Shown: positions 16,877-25,063 of the stretch, in pieces
Layout of the letters: each line of letters begins with the position of its first letter
Position numbering within the stretch: the first letter of the stretch is position 1
Source of the DNA: Gloeothece verrucosa PCC 7822
Lineage (GTDB): Bacteria > Cyanobacteriota > Cyanobacteriia > Cyanobacteriales > Microcystaceae
Assembly (NCBI RefSeq): GCF_000147335.1
Contig: NC_014501.1
Coordinates: 2,478,300-2,542,299, forward strand
Length of the DNA: 64,000 bases
Reading direction: 5' to 3'
The notes under the pieces: model-generated
What the model was told of the DNA's origin: nothing
Databases searched by the model: none
Seen by the model: the letters and a program-made list of their open reading frames with translations, nothing else
Position numbers and translations under genes: made by a program

Positions 16877-18139
16877 TTATTGTTCAATATTTTTGCCTCC
16901 ATTTTCGGTATTTTCCGGCGACTCAGGGGGTTTTTCTCCCGTAAAAGAGCGTTGATTTCCCGACTTATCTGGTTCATTTCTATTTTGCCCGGGATGAGAG
17001 ACTTTTAACCAAGGACTAGGAATCGGTTGACGAGGGACCGGATGGAGTCCAGAAAAAACTTCACTTAATGGGATACCTTCGGGTTTGCTTTCTTTTAATT
17101 TATGCCAAACCGAACGAGACATCAATAAAGTATGCTCTACTCTTTGGGCTTGCAATTTTTCCAGATATTCTTCGCGTTCATGTTGATAGTCAGCCGAGAC
17201 TAATTCTAGGGGAGTCAAGGGATATTTTTGGGCAATCCGCGCCATTTGAGTTAATAACTTAGGATATAACCAAGTGTAAGCCGGATGAACCGTTAACTTA
17301 GCTTTATGAGGCAAATTGCCGTTTTTAGATAAGGCCAGTTCAAAATACCCGATAGCGGCTTTGCGTTGGGGTTCAAAAACGTAGCCTCGAGACATTTCTA
17401 TTTCTCCACACCAATTTTTCAGTTTATTGGCTAATGCTCGCGGGAAATTGGTTTTAAAATCTTGTGTATGGCGATCAAAGACTTGACGCAGTAGCGGCGG
17501 CATGGAAACACAATCTAACTGATAGAGCAAATGAGCATCAGCATTGCTAACCGGTAACAAGTTCGGTAAATCGGGTTCTGAGTGGGCTAATTGTTCTAAT
17601 AACTGGGGAGACAAAGACCAATAACTCAACTCGGCTAAGGGTTGAAATCCATTTTGCCGATAGAGCGCGATAATATTTTTCTGATGAATATTAACTTCTA
17701 TAACCCAAGTGCGAGCCTCCCAAATTTTCTCTAAGCAATAGCGCAGCAGATTAGAGGCTACCCCTCGAGGATCACTAAAAAATTCTAGATCGGATTGATC
17801 TTCTTTGATCAAAACTTGCTCTACTCGCCAAGTGCTGCGGCTACTATTAAAGGGAGCCACTTGAATCACGCCTCGAAGTTGAGTAGTGGAAGTTTGAGGC
17901 ACTTCTTTATGAGCGACGTAAAATCCTAAATCATGCTGAAAAGGGTTAGGAAACCAACTCAGCAGTTTCAGAAGTCCATACCAACGCTGGACTTGTTGCA
18001 AATCTTGCTTAAAACTAGCCAACCCATCCTGCTGATTATCCAAAGAGTTATCTTGAGCTAAGTCTTTGATAGCTTCGATGTCTCGGTAGTATAAAGGCCG
18101 AATGGTGATTTTAGCCGTTTGGGGTGGAGATACGCTCAT
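16877..18139 (-). CDS. GNAT-family acetyltransferase-like protein
   Basis: 420 residues. Two acetyltransferase-like regions are suggested: residues 10-185, with DPRGVASNLLRYCLEKI as the acetyl-CoA loop and IALYRQNGFQPLAELSYW as the closing strand, and a second more divergent half (about 200-355) with GYFELALSK and HPAYTWLYPKLLTQMARI. The last 45 residues are Pro/Glu/Asn-rich and probably disordered. This is a conserved cyanobacterial family without known substrate. It ends 3 bases before a possible GTG start of ruvX, so they are likely co-transcribed. Confidence 0.75.
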   Translation of the reverse strand: MSVSPPQTAKITIRPLYYRDIEAIKDLAQDNSLDNQQDGLASFKQDLQQVQRWYGLLKLLSWFPNPFQHDLGFYVAHKEVPQTSTTQLRGVIQVAPFNSSRSTWRVEQVLIKEDQSDLEFFSDPRGVASNLLRYCLEKIWEARTWVIEVNIHQKNIIALYRQNGFQPLAELSYWSLSPQLLEQLAHSEPDLPNLLPVSNADAHLLYQLDCVSMPPLLRQVFDRHTQDFKTNFPRALANKLKNWCGEIEMSRGYVFEPQRKAAIGYFELALSKNGNLPHKAKLTVHPAYTWLYPKLLTQMARIAQKYPLTPLELVSADYQHEREEYLEKLQAQRVEHTLLMSRSVWHKLKESKPEGIPLSEVFSGLHPVPRQPIPSPWLKVSHPGQNRNEPDKSGNQRSFTGEKPPESPENTENGGKNIEQ

Positions 18140-18324
18140 CTAAAAGTCCATTGGTCGCCTACTGTTTTATTCTAACGCTTTTAATAGCTCATTAAACAAC
18201 CCTAGAAAATTGGATCAACTCTAAACAGACCAACTACTATAAGGCACGCCTGATCAATTTGCGATTGCTTCAGTTGACAGCACCTATATAATACAAATGT
18301 AATCTATCTACCCCGAGTGTAATT

Positions 18325-18807
18325 ATGGGAATAGAAATCGAACGAAAATTTTTAGTCAAAGGCGATGGATGGCGCTCTCTAGGCTCTGGAACCATTTATC
18401 GTCAAGGATACATTACCACTGAAAATAAAATTAATACTGTTCGTGTTCGTCTTATCGGCGAGCAAGGATACTTAACCATTAAAGGAAAAACCACAGGAGC
18501 GACAAGAGCAGAATTTGAATATCCGATTCCCAAAGAAGATGCTTTATTTATGTTAGAAAACTTATGCGATCACCCATTAATAGAAAAAACTCGTTATAAG
18601 ATAAAACAAGGGGAATTAATTTGGGAAGTAGATGAGTTTATGGGAGATAATCAAGGGTTAATTATCGCTGAAGTCGAATTAGAACAGGAAAATCAGGCAG
18701 TTGAGTTACCCAACTGGATTGGTCAAGAGGTAACGGGAAACCTTCAATATCACAATTCTAATCTGGTTAAGTATCCTTTTAAAAAATGGAAAGATGAACA
18801 CAGATGA
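18325..18807 (+). CDS. CYTH-domain triphosphatase
   Basis: 160 residues, the size of the single-domain bacterial CYTH enzymes. The opening EIERKFLV is the ExExK motif that binds two metal ions; later YLTIKGK, RAEFEYPIP, KTRYKIK and WEVDEFMGDNQGL are the tunnel strands, with IIAEVELE near the end. Family members hydrolyse inorganic triphosphate or thiamine triphosphate in the cytoplasm, and rarely act as adenylate cyclases. All key charged residues are present. It stands alone, convergent with the pentapeptide gene, whose stop is only 2 bases away. Confidence 0.9.
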   Translation: MGIEIERKFLVKGDGWRSLGSGTIYRQGYITTENKINTVRVRLIGEQGYLTIKGKTTGATRAEFEYPIPKEDALFMLENLCDHPLIEKTRYKIKQGELIWEVDEFMGDNQGLIIAEVELEQENQAVELPNWIGQEVTGNLQYHNSNLVKYPFKKWKDEHR

Positions 18808-18809
18808 AT

Positions 18810-19412
18810 CTAACCCAGGGAGGTTCCTTCTAGACAAGTATTGTCTAAAATAGCACCCTCTAAAAGCGTTTGCTCAAATTGAGCGCACAGTAAATTGGCT
18901 CGTGTCAGATTCGTTCCTCTACACACAGCCCCAAGAAAAATGGCTTCTTCGAGGTCTGCCCCTGATAAATCAGCCCCCGATAAATTCGCGCCGCTAAAAT
19001 CCGCCTTGTTGATCATAGCGCCTACTAAGGTTGCTCCTCGTAAGTCGGCTCCGCGAAAATCCGCCCCAGTTAAGTCTACATGGCTTAAAATTGCGCCGCC
19101 GAGAAAAGCTCCGGCAAAGCTAATTTGAGAAACTTGTGCTTCCAATAAAATTGCCCCGCGTAGGTCGCCATTGCGAAAATCTGCGCCCATTAAATTAGCA
19201 CCGGTGAGATCTGCCCCTTTTAAATTAGCTCTGAGGATTGCTCCTTGTAAGTTCGCACCCGCTAGAGAGGCACCTGTTAAATTAGCCTCTGATAAATCAG
19301 CCTCTGCCAATTCGGCACCGGCTAAATCTGCCCCAGCTAAATTACTCAGCCTAAGATTTTTGACTTTTCCTTTACGAATGGCGGCTAAATCCAATGTTTC
19401 TAAATTCCCCAT
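18810..19412 (-). CDS. Pentapeptide-repeat protein
   Basis: 200 residues from ATG 19412; a TTG at 19424 is possible. From residue about 20 to the end, nearly every fifth residue is Leu, Phe or Ile in A(D/N)LxG units, about 30 repeats, which fold as a right-handed quadrilateral beta-helix. Such proteins are abundant in cyanobacteria; most have no known role, though a few mimic DNA or sit in the thylakoid lumen. No signal peptide or TM is present, so this one is cytoplasmic. The complementary strand also shows long open frames, an artefact of the repeat codons. Confidence 0.9.
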   Translation of the reverse strand: MGNLETLDLAAIRKGKVKNLRLSNLAGADLAGAELAEADLSEANLTGASLAGANLQGAILRANLKGADLTGANLMGADFRNGDLRGAILLEAQVSQISFAGAFLGGAILSHVDLTGADFRGADLRGATLVGAMINKADFSGANLSGADLSGADLEEAIFLGAVCRGTNLTRANLLCAQFEQTLLEGAILDNTCLEGTSLG

Positions 19413-19487
19413 TTTAATGCTCAATTACAATTAAAAAAGAACAAACCACTGATGAGAGTACAAACGTTGTAAACAACATCTCTTAGA

Positions 19488-20915
19488 CTATGAACTGGTA
19501 AGTTCTGTCTCCTGACTCCTGTCTTTTGACTCCGGTTTTTTACCTTCTTCTAGCCATACACTAGGTAATTGCGAAGGACGAGTCGGTAATTGCATTAATC
19601 CCATCTCTGCTAGTCGAATAACCGTTGTTAAAGACTCTATCAGTGCTGGATCAAAACGAGTACCACTGTAGTTTTGACATTGTTCGAGGGCCTCTGTCAA
19701 ATTGTAAGCCGCACGGTCGCCTCTGGGTTGAGTGAGTTCTTGAAAATAAGAGACTAATCCTAAAATACGGGCTTCGATGCTAATTTCTTCGCCTTTTAAT
19801 CCGTTAGGTGTGCCACTTCCATCCCAATGTTCTAAATGATGTAGCACGATTTGTTGTATCGGGGCCAGTTCCGGCATTGTTGCCAATAGTTGTGCCCCTA
19901 AGACAGCACGTTTTCTCCAAAAACTATAATTAGTTTCATTTAATTGATGGGAGCTTTGAGAAAATACTTCACTAGGGGCCTGGGCTAACCCAATACGAAA
20001 CAGTAACCCAGCTAATCGTAATCTTCGCAGTTTAAGCGTGGGTAAATCGATAATTTGTCCGAGAGTTTCTGATAAGGCGCTTACTTGGAGAGAGGCTACC
20101 GGATTATCTTTATCTCGTTCATCTACTCCTTGCGCCATTCGCAGGAAAGCTTGTAATTTGTTAGCCGCTAAATTGCGATTCATTTTCAGCGCTTGTCCTT
20201 CCAACTCTACCAATTCTCGGGTTTGACGAGTAATAGTAACTAGCTGCTGTTGGCTGGTTTGTAAATAACTAACAATCCTCGCCACAACACCACTGAGATC
20301 GGCCGGAGCGGCACTAGGCATCAGAGAGATTTCTTGATGTGAAGTGTGGAGTCTGTCGGCTAGGGTAGGATTATAAGGCCGAAATCTTTCTATTAAAATA
20401 GAGGCCGATTTTTCCACCAGCGTGCGATCAAAGGTCCATAACCCATAAAATTTTCGTTCTGTGTCTACAGTGGGTTGATTATCTGCGCGATATTCTTCCG
20501 GCGACAGTTCGTGACATAATACCATTGCCGCATAGTCACGAGCAACGATAATCAGATTCCATTCATTAACCAGACTATCACTGTCATCAAGATGAACCAA
20601 AGAGACATTATCTTCTTGTCCAGTTTTATGAGTGGCAAACCCGCTATCCGGCATCGCCGCAATGGCCACATGAGCGGAACACTGAGCCAGATCAAAATAG
20701 CGATCGGCTTCTTGTAAGTACCATTTCCCCTGTTGAAAAGTGACCAACACTAGGGGTTTTTGTGCTGAATTTTGGCTACTACTGAGCAGGATGTGGTCTT
20801 CTAAGGCATGGCAAAGGGCAACAAGGGTGTTTTTAAAATAAACGCCATAACTCGGAGGCAGTTGACCGTCGGGAAGAGAGGCTTTAAGTTGATTGAGAGT
20901 GGCTTCTGGTTGCAT
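19488..20915 (-). CDS. DICT sensory domain plus degenerate HD-GYP domain protein
   Basis: 475 residues. The N-terminal 190 resemble the DICT sensory domain found with cyanobacterial signalling outputs (SYGVYFKNTLVALCHALEDH start). A helical linker (205-265) follows, then an HD-GYP-like domain: HHLEHWDGSGTPNGLKG, then SIEARILGLVSYFQ. In active phosphodiesterases the HD pair lies in LLHDIGK; here it reads LLFRIGL, and GYP is GTP. Loss of the HD metal ligands suggests no c-di-GMP hydrolysis and perhaps a binding or partner role (inference). The tail is charged. The gene is monocistronic. Confidence 0.78.
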   Translation of the reverse strand: MQPEATLNQLKASLPDGQLPPSYGVYFKNTLVALCHALEDHILLSSSQNSAQKPLVLVTFQQGKWYLQEADRYFDLAQCSAHVAIAAMPDSGFATHKTGQEDNVSLVHLDDSDSLVNEWNLIIVARDYAAMVLCHELSPEEYRADNQPTVDTERKFYGLWTFDRTLVEKSASILIERFRPYNPTLADRLHTSHQEISLMPSAAPADLSGVVARIVSYLQTSQQQLVTITRQTRELVELEGQALKMNRNLAANKLQAFLRMAQGVDERDKDNPVASLQVSALSETLGQIIDLPTLKLRRLRLAGLLFRIGLAQAPSEVFSQSSHQLNETNYSFWRKRAVLGAQLLATMPELAPIQQIVLHHLEHWDGSGTPNGLKGEEISIEARILGLVSYFQELTQPRGDRAAYNLTEALEQCQNYSGTRFDPALIESLTTVIRLAEMGLMQLPTRPSQLPSVWLEEGKKPESKDRSQETELTSS

Positions 20916-21020
20916 TGGGGGTGAATTGATGTACTGAAATCGCCTTTTATTGATTTTTGATCTTATTTCTCTAGGATAACTATAGCTGATTGCTTTAATC
21001 AGTCAAGCCCAATTTATTTG

Positions 21021-21719
21021 CTACTGAATCGTATCTGGATCGATTCCCAAGGAGCGCAAGTAGTTTTCTAACTTTTGGCTACGTTGTTGTGCTTGTTGGG
21101 TTTGTTCTTCTAGTGTTGGATATCTTTGCCCTTGTTGATTGTACCAATATAACCATTCTCGCTCTAATCGGTCATGATTTCCCCGCGAGCGTCCTATTCC
21201 TAAGCCTATTTCTGGCATCCAATAAGGTTCCCCTATCTGTCGCTGATATTCTCCATCAATTAAGCGATAGAGTTCAAAGGGTTCATGTCTATCTCTGAGC
21301 CAAAAATCGGGATTATAGATTAGGTAATATAACACCCCTAAACGGGCATAAATCTCCATTTTGCTTTCATACTCATTACCTGGGGTTTCTGAGACTACTT
21401 CTAGGACGAATTGAGGGACTATTTCTTTTTCTTCCCAAACGACATAACTTTTGCGAAGTTTATTACCTCTGATGCGATCTACGCCCAAACTGAGAAACCC
21501 ATCGGGAACAATAGGAACTCTAGGATTAACGCCTGTAGCATGATAAAGTCCCATATTTACGCCAAAAAACCAATTATTTCGAGTCGTCCAAATAAAGCTG
21601 AGAATAAAGCGCAGAAAATTAGGGACTAGGATATGTAATTCGTTATCCACTGGTAAATTATCGGTTTCGGGTAATTCCTCGCTACTGGGTAAGCGAACTT
21701 TGGGGTCATATTGTACCAT
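21021..21719 (-). CDS. Uma2-family (DUF820) putative endonuclease
   Basis: 232 residues from ATG 21719. A longer frame from TTG 21800 runs through the heptamer repeat array and is probably not translated. The PD-(D/E)xK-like core shows IVPDGFLSLGV, FVLEVVSETPGNE and KMEIYARLGVLYYLIYNP, giving Asp, Glu and Lys in catalytic order. Uma2 genes are highly expanded in cyanobacteria; a nuclease role is predicted and biology is largely unknown. The last 45 residues (YPTLEEQTQQAQQRSQKLENYLRSLG) are the usual coiled-coil tail, split here only for reference. Confidence 0.85.
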   Translation of the reverse strand: MVQYDPKVRLPSSEELPETDNLPVDNELHILVPNFLRFILSFIWTTRNNWFFGVNMGLYHATGVNPRVPIVPDGFLSLGVDRIRGNKLRKSYVVWEEKEIVPQFVLEVVSETPGNEYESKMEIYARLGVLYYLIYNPDFWLRDRHEPFELYRLIDGEYQRQIGEPYWMPEIGLGIGRSRGNHDRLEREWLYWYNQQGQRYPTLEEQTQQAQQRSQKLENYLRSLGIDPDTIQ

Positions 21720-21777
21720 GATAAGGGCTGAATTATCTGCTTGATTATCTATTCTCTTTGTTAATTCTAACGTAACT

Positions 21778-21840
21778 AATGACTGTTGACTATTGACCAA
21801 TGACTAATGACTATTGACTAATGACTATTGACTAATGACT
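21778..21840. repeat. Heptamer tandem array (AATGACT type), nine units
   Basis: Nine consecutive 7-bp units of AATGACT, ATTGACT, ATTGACC or GTTGACT. This is the short tandemly repeated repetitive (STRR) class of cyanobacterial repeats. It lies between the divergent Uma2 and hydrolase-like genes, and its last unit contains the ATG at 21835 that starts the hydrolase-like gene. Confidence 0.9.
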
Positions 21841-22362
21841 TATTTAATTTGTCCGGGTATTCATGACCCTCAATTAACCAATAATTTTCTGGAAGCCTTG
21901 AAACAACAAAGGATTAATTTAACTCCTCTGTTAGTTTTACCTGTGGATCGTTATCCCACTTTCTCGGCGTTTCATATCGTTGATTTTTTACAACAAGAAT
22001 ATAAAAATAACCCCTTTAAACAATTAACTTTCATTAGTTTTAGTGCTGGTGTAGTGGGGGCTATTGGTGCGGCTTGGCGTTGGCGGCAACAGGGCAAACA
22101 AGTACGGGCCTTGATTGCTGTTGATGGGTGGGGCGTGCCTCTGTGGGGAGATTTTCCTATTTATCGTCTCTCTCATGATTCATTTACCCATTGGAGTTCT
22201 GCTCTTTTGGGAGAAGGACAAGAAAGTTTTTATGCTGATCCGCCTGTAGAGCATTTAGACTTATGGCGGGCACCTCAAGCCGCTACCGGCTGGCAGATCC
22301 GAAAAAACCATCGCTCTTGGACGACTGCTAGTAGTTTTCTCGGCCGTTTGCTCAGTTCTTAA
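21835..22362 (+). CDS. Alpha/beta-hydrolase-like conserved cyanobacterial protein
   Basis: 175 residues. It opens directly with a beta-strand, TYLICPGIHDPQLT, and has a nucleophile-elbow-like ISFSAGVVGA near residues 68-77 with Ser in the middle, plus EHLDLWRAP (about 142-150) where the catalytic His could sit. That is consistent with a small alpha/beta hydrolase, though the elbow is S-F-S-A-G rather than G-x-S-x-G. The start ATG lies in the last unit of a heptamer repeat array; the N-terminus is so typical that I accept it. No clear ribosome-binding site, because the repeat occupies that position. Confidence 0.7.
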   Translation: MTYLICPGIHDPQLTNNFLEALKQQRINLTPLLVLPVDRYPTFSAFHIVDFLQQEYKNNPFKQLTFISFSAGVVGAIGAAWRWRQQGKQVRALIAVDGWGVPLWGDFPIYRLSHDSFTHWSSALLGEGQESFYADPPVEHLDLWRAPQAATGWQIRKNHRSWTTASSFLGRLLSS

Positions 22363-22597
22363 GGATAATTTAACTTTTTCTCAAACCTTCTTTCTGTTTC
22401 GGGTTTAGTCCTCACTGAGTAAACATACTTGCTTGAATTTGTCAAGTAAAATCTATACAATTGGGTCATAAATTTATGACATTGATGAGCGCATTTTCGA
22501 GAAACGAACCTAGATAAGTCTAGAAGTTTGACTATTTCTAGGTTTTTCCCTAAGAGAATATGGAATTTTAATAACTTGTAAAGGAGGCAATACCTCA

Positions 22598-23140
22598 ATG
22601 AATATACAAGAATTACTCAAACGTTATAAAGCCAAAGAACGCGATTTTCAGGGAAGCAATTTACATCAAGCCAATTTAGAAGGAGCTAACTTACAAAGGA
22701 TTAATTTAACTCGCGCTGATTTAAGCGGCGCTGATTTGAGTGAAGCTGATTTAAGTGGAGCTTGTTTGATGCAAGCAAATCTAACGGATGCCGACTTACT
22801 CAAAGCTCATTTAGTGGGTGCAAATTTAGTAGAAATTAACCTCATTGGTGCAGATTTAAGAGAAGCCAATTTATCGGGAGCCGATCTAACTAAAGCTGAC
22901 TTACGTTGTGCTAATTTAACTGGAGCTAATTTAACGGGAGCCAATTTGAGAGAAGTCAATCTTGATGGGGCTAACTTAATGGGTGCTAACCTAACAGATG
23001 CTCAAATCATCAACACGGATTTAAATATGGCAGATAACCTAGAAGCCGGACATTGTGGAGATGATATGTGTCATACTCCCCTACCAGCGCGTTCACCGAA
23101 TTGGGTAAGTTGGTCAGGGGAAAAGATGGGTCAAAATTGA
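22598..23140 (+). CDS. Pentapeptide-repeat protein with Cys/His tail
   Basis: 180 residues, with AGGAGG at 22582-22587 as a strong ribosome-binding site. Residues 15-145 hold about 26 A(D/N)LxxA-type pentapeptide repeats. The last 35 residues are not repeats and contain HCGDDMCHTP, a small Cys-x4-Cys/His cluster that could bind a metal or form a disulfide. Role unknown; no signal peptide. It differs from the other pentapeptide gene 3 kb upstream by its amphipathic start (MNIQELLKRYKAKERDFQG), a short conserved cap in this family. Confidence 0.88.
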   Translation: MNIQELLKRYKAKERDFQGSNLHQANLEGANLQRINLTRADLSGADLSEADLSGACLMQANLTDADLLKAHLVGANLVEINLIGADLREANLSGADLTKADLRCANLTGANLTGANLREVNLDGANLMGANLTDAQIINTDLNMADNLEAGHCGDDMCHTPLPARSPNWVSWSGEKMGQN

Positions 23141-23230
23141 CCATTTTTTGAATTTTCAATTCACCGAAAAATTTTTGCAGCGAGCAATTACAGAGACAAA
23201 CTCTCACTCAATAGACTTCTTGCAGAAGTC

Positions 23231-23260
23231 GGGAAAAGGGGAAAGGGGAAAGGGGAAAGG
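23231..23260. repeat. Purine tandem repeat, GGGGAAA type
   Basis: Four units of GGGGAAA-like sequence. Shorter variants occur at 50815-50830 and 58157-58189, each near a heptamer array, so the two repeat types may travel together. Confidence 0.7.
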
Positions 23261-23396
23261 CTTGATCCTTTATTCGTTTTCTTCAAAAATGATGATTTGT
23301 GCAAGAGATCTAAGAAAATTTAGTAGCCTTGAATCAGTGGCGGTTTTAAGCTTCCACTGATTAATTTTTCTGAGTAAATGCTATTAGATAAAAAAT

Positions 23397-25019
23397 TTAA
23401 TGGGCGGCTGGTGCTTTGCTGCTGGCTCCTCCTTTACCTAGAAATAGCAATAACGGTAAAGAACACAAAAATATAAGACCCACAAAGCGAAAAATATCAG
23501 CAAAAGATAAAATCGCCGCTTGGATATTGACCAATTGCTGAAGCGATGCAAGGGCTTGTTGATGAGCGCTACCGGCATCCGAACCCCGGCTCATAAATAA
23601 GCTCGTAAGAACCTTCAGTCGTTCATGAGTTTCTAAATCATAAGGAGTGAGTTTTGCCAGCAAGATGGTTTGGTGAAATGCTTCTCGCTGCTGGAGCAAA
23701 GTAGTTAGTATAGCAATTCCAATACTCCCGCCCAGTTGACGACTCAAATTATAAAAACCCGAGGCGGCAGAAATATCTTGTTTTGGGATAGGGCCTAAAC
23801 AGGCCAGACTCAGAGGCAGAAACATTAAAACCGTTGTTGCACCACGCCAAACCAGCGGCCAAAATAAATCATCAGTACCGGTTTGAGGAGTGATGGTTGC
23901 TAGATTAAACATAACGGCGGAGGTACCCACTGCCCCAAGACCAATTAAAATGCGGGCATCTACCTTACCTGACATTTTACCGAGTATAATCATCACAATC
24001 GCTGAAGCTAAAGCACCTGGAGCAAGTAAATCGCCGGTTTGTGTGGCCGAAAATCCGAGTACCCCTTGAGCAAATAACGGTACAGCAAACAAGGCCCCAT
24101 AAAGTCCCATCCCTAAAATACCCGAGTAAAGACTACCGGCTGCCAGAGATTTATGCTTCAACACTCGCAGATCAACCGCCGGTGCTTTAATATTCAGTTC
24201 TCGCCAAATAAACAGCACCAATCCCACTACGCCCGTAATGGCTAGGGTAGTAATAAAACTCGACTCAAACCAATCATTTCTTTCTCCTTCTTCTAAAAAA
24301 GCTTGGCAACTGCCCACCGAGACGGCTAATAAGGCAATTCCCCACCAATCGACGGGCTGTTGAGTTTTGTTCACTTTGGGAGGATCAGGACGTAAAAAGA
24401 TCATCGACATCGCTATGGCCACTAACCCGATGGGGAGATTGATAAAAAAGATCCATCGCCACCCGAGATTATCCGTAAGGTAGCCGCCTAAAGTCGGGCC
24501 GATGGCCGGTCCGGCAATCACACCAACACCAAACACAGATTGAGCTACGCCTTGTTCGGCGGGAGGAAAGCTTTCAAAGAGAATTGCTTGCGCTTTGGCT
24601 AATAGTCCACCGCCAAATAATCCTTGCAGTATTCGGGCAATAACCAGGATAGCGAGATTGGGGGATAAACCACACAGCACTGAGGCGAAGGTAAAACCCA
24701 CCATAGAAAAGACAAAATAGGTTTTTTTGCCGAAAAAATCCCCTAGCCAAGCTGAAAGAGGAATAAGAATCACATTAGCGATGGCGTAACCTGTAGCGAC
24801 CCAAGCAATTTCTGTAATAGTTGCTCCGAGGGTGGTTTGAATATCGGTTAAAGCAACGTTGATGATGCTGGTATCGATGACTTCTAAAATTGCCCCTAAT
24901 GAGGCCGTCACGGCGATCGCCCATTTCCGAGGGCCTTGAACATATCCACCGGCATCATAAACCAGGTCTTTTGATTTTTTTGAGAGTTTAGTTTTTGACG
25001 AGAATTGATTAGTAGCCAT
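23397..25019 (-). CDS. DHA2-family (EmrB/QacA) 14-TM drug exporter
   Basis: 540 residues, the length of 14-TM major facilitator drug/H+ antiporters. EVIDTSIINVALTDIQTTLG matches motif D1 after TM1, and IAGPAIGPTLGGYL matches antiporter motif C in TM5. It pumps toxic compounds through the inner membrane and hands them to the adaptor encoded upstream. The adaptor gene ends 44 bases before it and a TetR gene precedes both, so TetR-EmrA-EmrB is one operon. No outer-membrane channel gene is present here; a TolC-like protein elsewhere is presumably used. Confidence 0.93.
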   Translation of the reverse strand: MATNQFSSKTKLSKKSKDLVYDAGGYVQGPRKWAIAVTASLGAILEVIDTSIINVALTDIQTTLGATITEIAWVATGYAIANVILIPLSAWLGDFFGKKTYFVFSMVGFTFASVLCGLSPNLAILVIARILQGLFGGGLLAKAQAILFESFPPAEQGVAQSVFGVGVIAGPAIGPTLGGYLTDNLGWRWIFFINLPIGLVAIAMSMIFLRPDPPKVNKTQQPVDWWGIALLAVSVGSCQAFLEEGERNDWFESSFITTLAITGVVGLVLFIWRELNIKAPAVDLRVLKHKSLAAGSLYSGILGMGLYGALFAVPLFAQGVLGFSATQTGDLLAPGALASAIVMIILGKMSGKVDARILIGLGAVGTSAVMFNLATITPQTGTDDLFWPLVWRGATTVLMFLPLSLACLGPIPKQDISAASGFYNLSRQLGGSIGIAILTTLLQQREAFHQTILLAKLTPYDLETHERLKVLTSLFMSRGSDAGSAHQQALASLQQLVNIQAAILSFADIFRFVGLIFLCSLPLLLFLGKGGASSKAPAAH

Positions 25020-25063
25020 TAAAAATAGAATAAAAAAATAAGTTTTTGCCTTTTGCCTCGTTT

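Noticed and set aside
18895..19434. Long open frames on the strand opposite the pentapeptide gene, rich in Ala-Pro-Lys
   Set aside because: They mirror the GCT/GAT-type repeat codons of the pentapeptide gene and have no start signals or family features.
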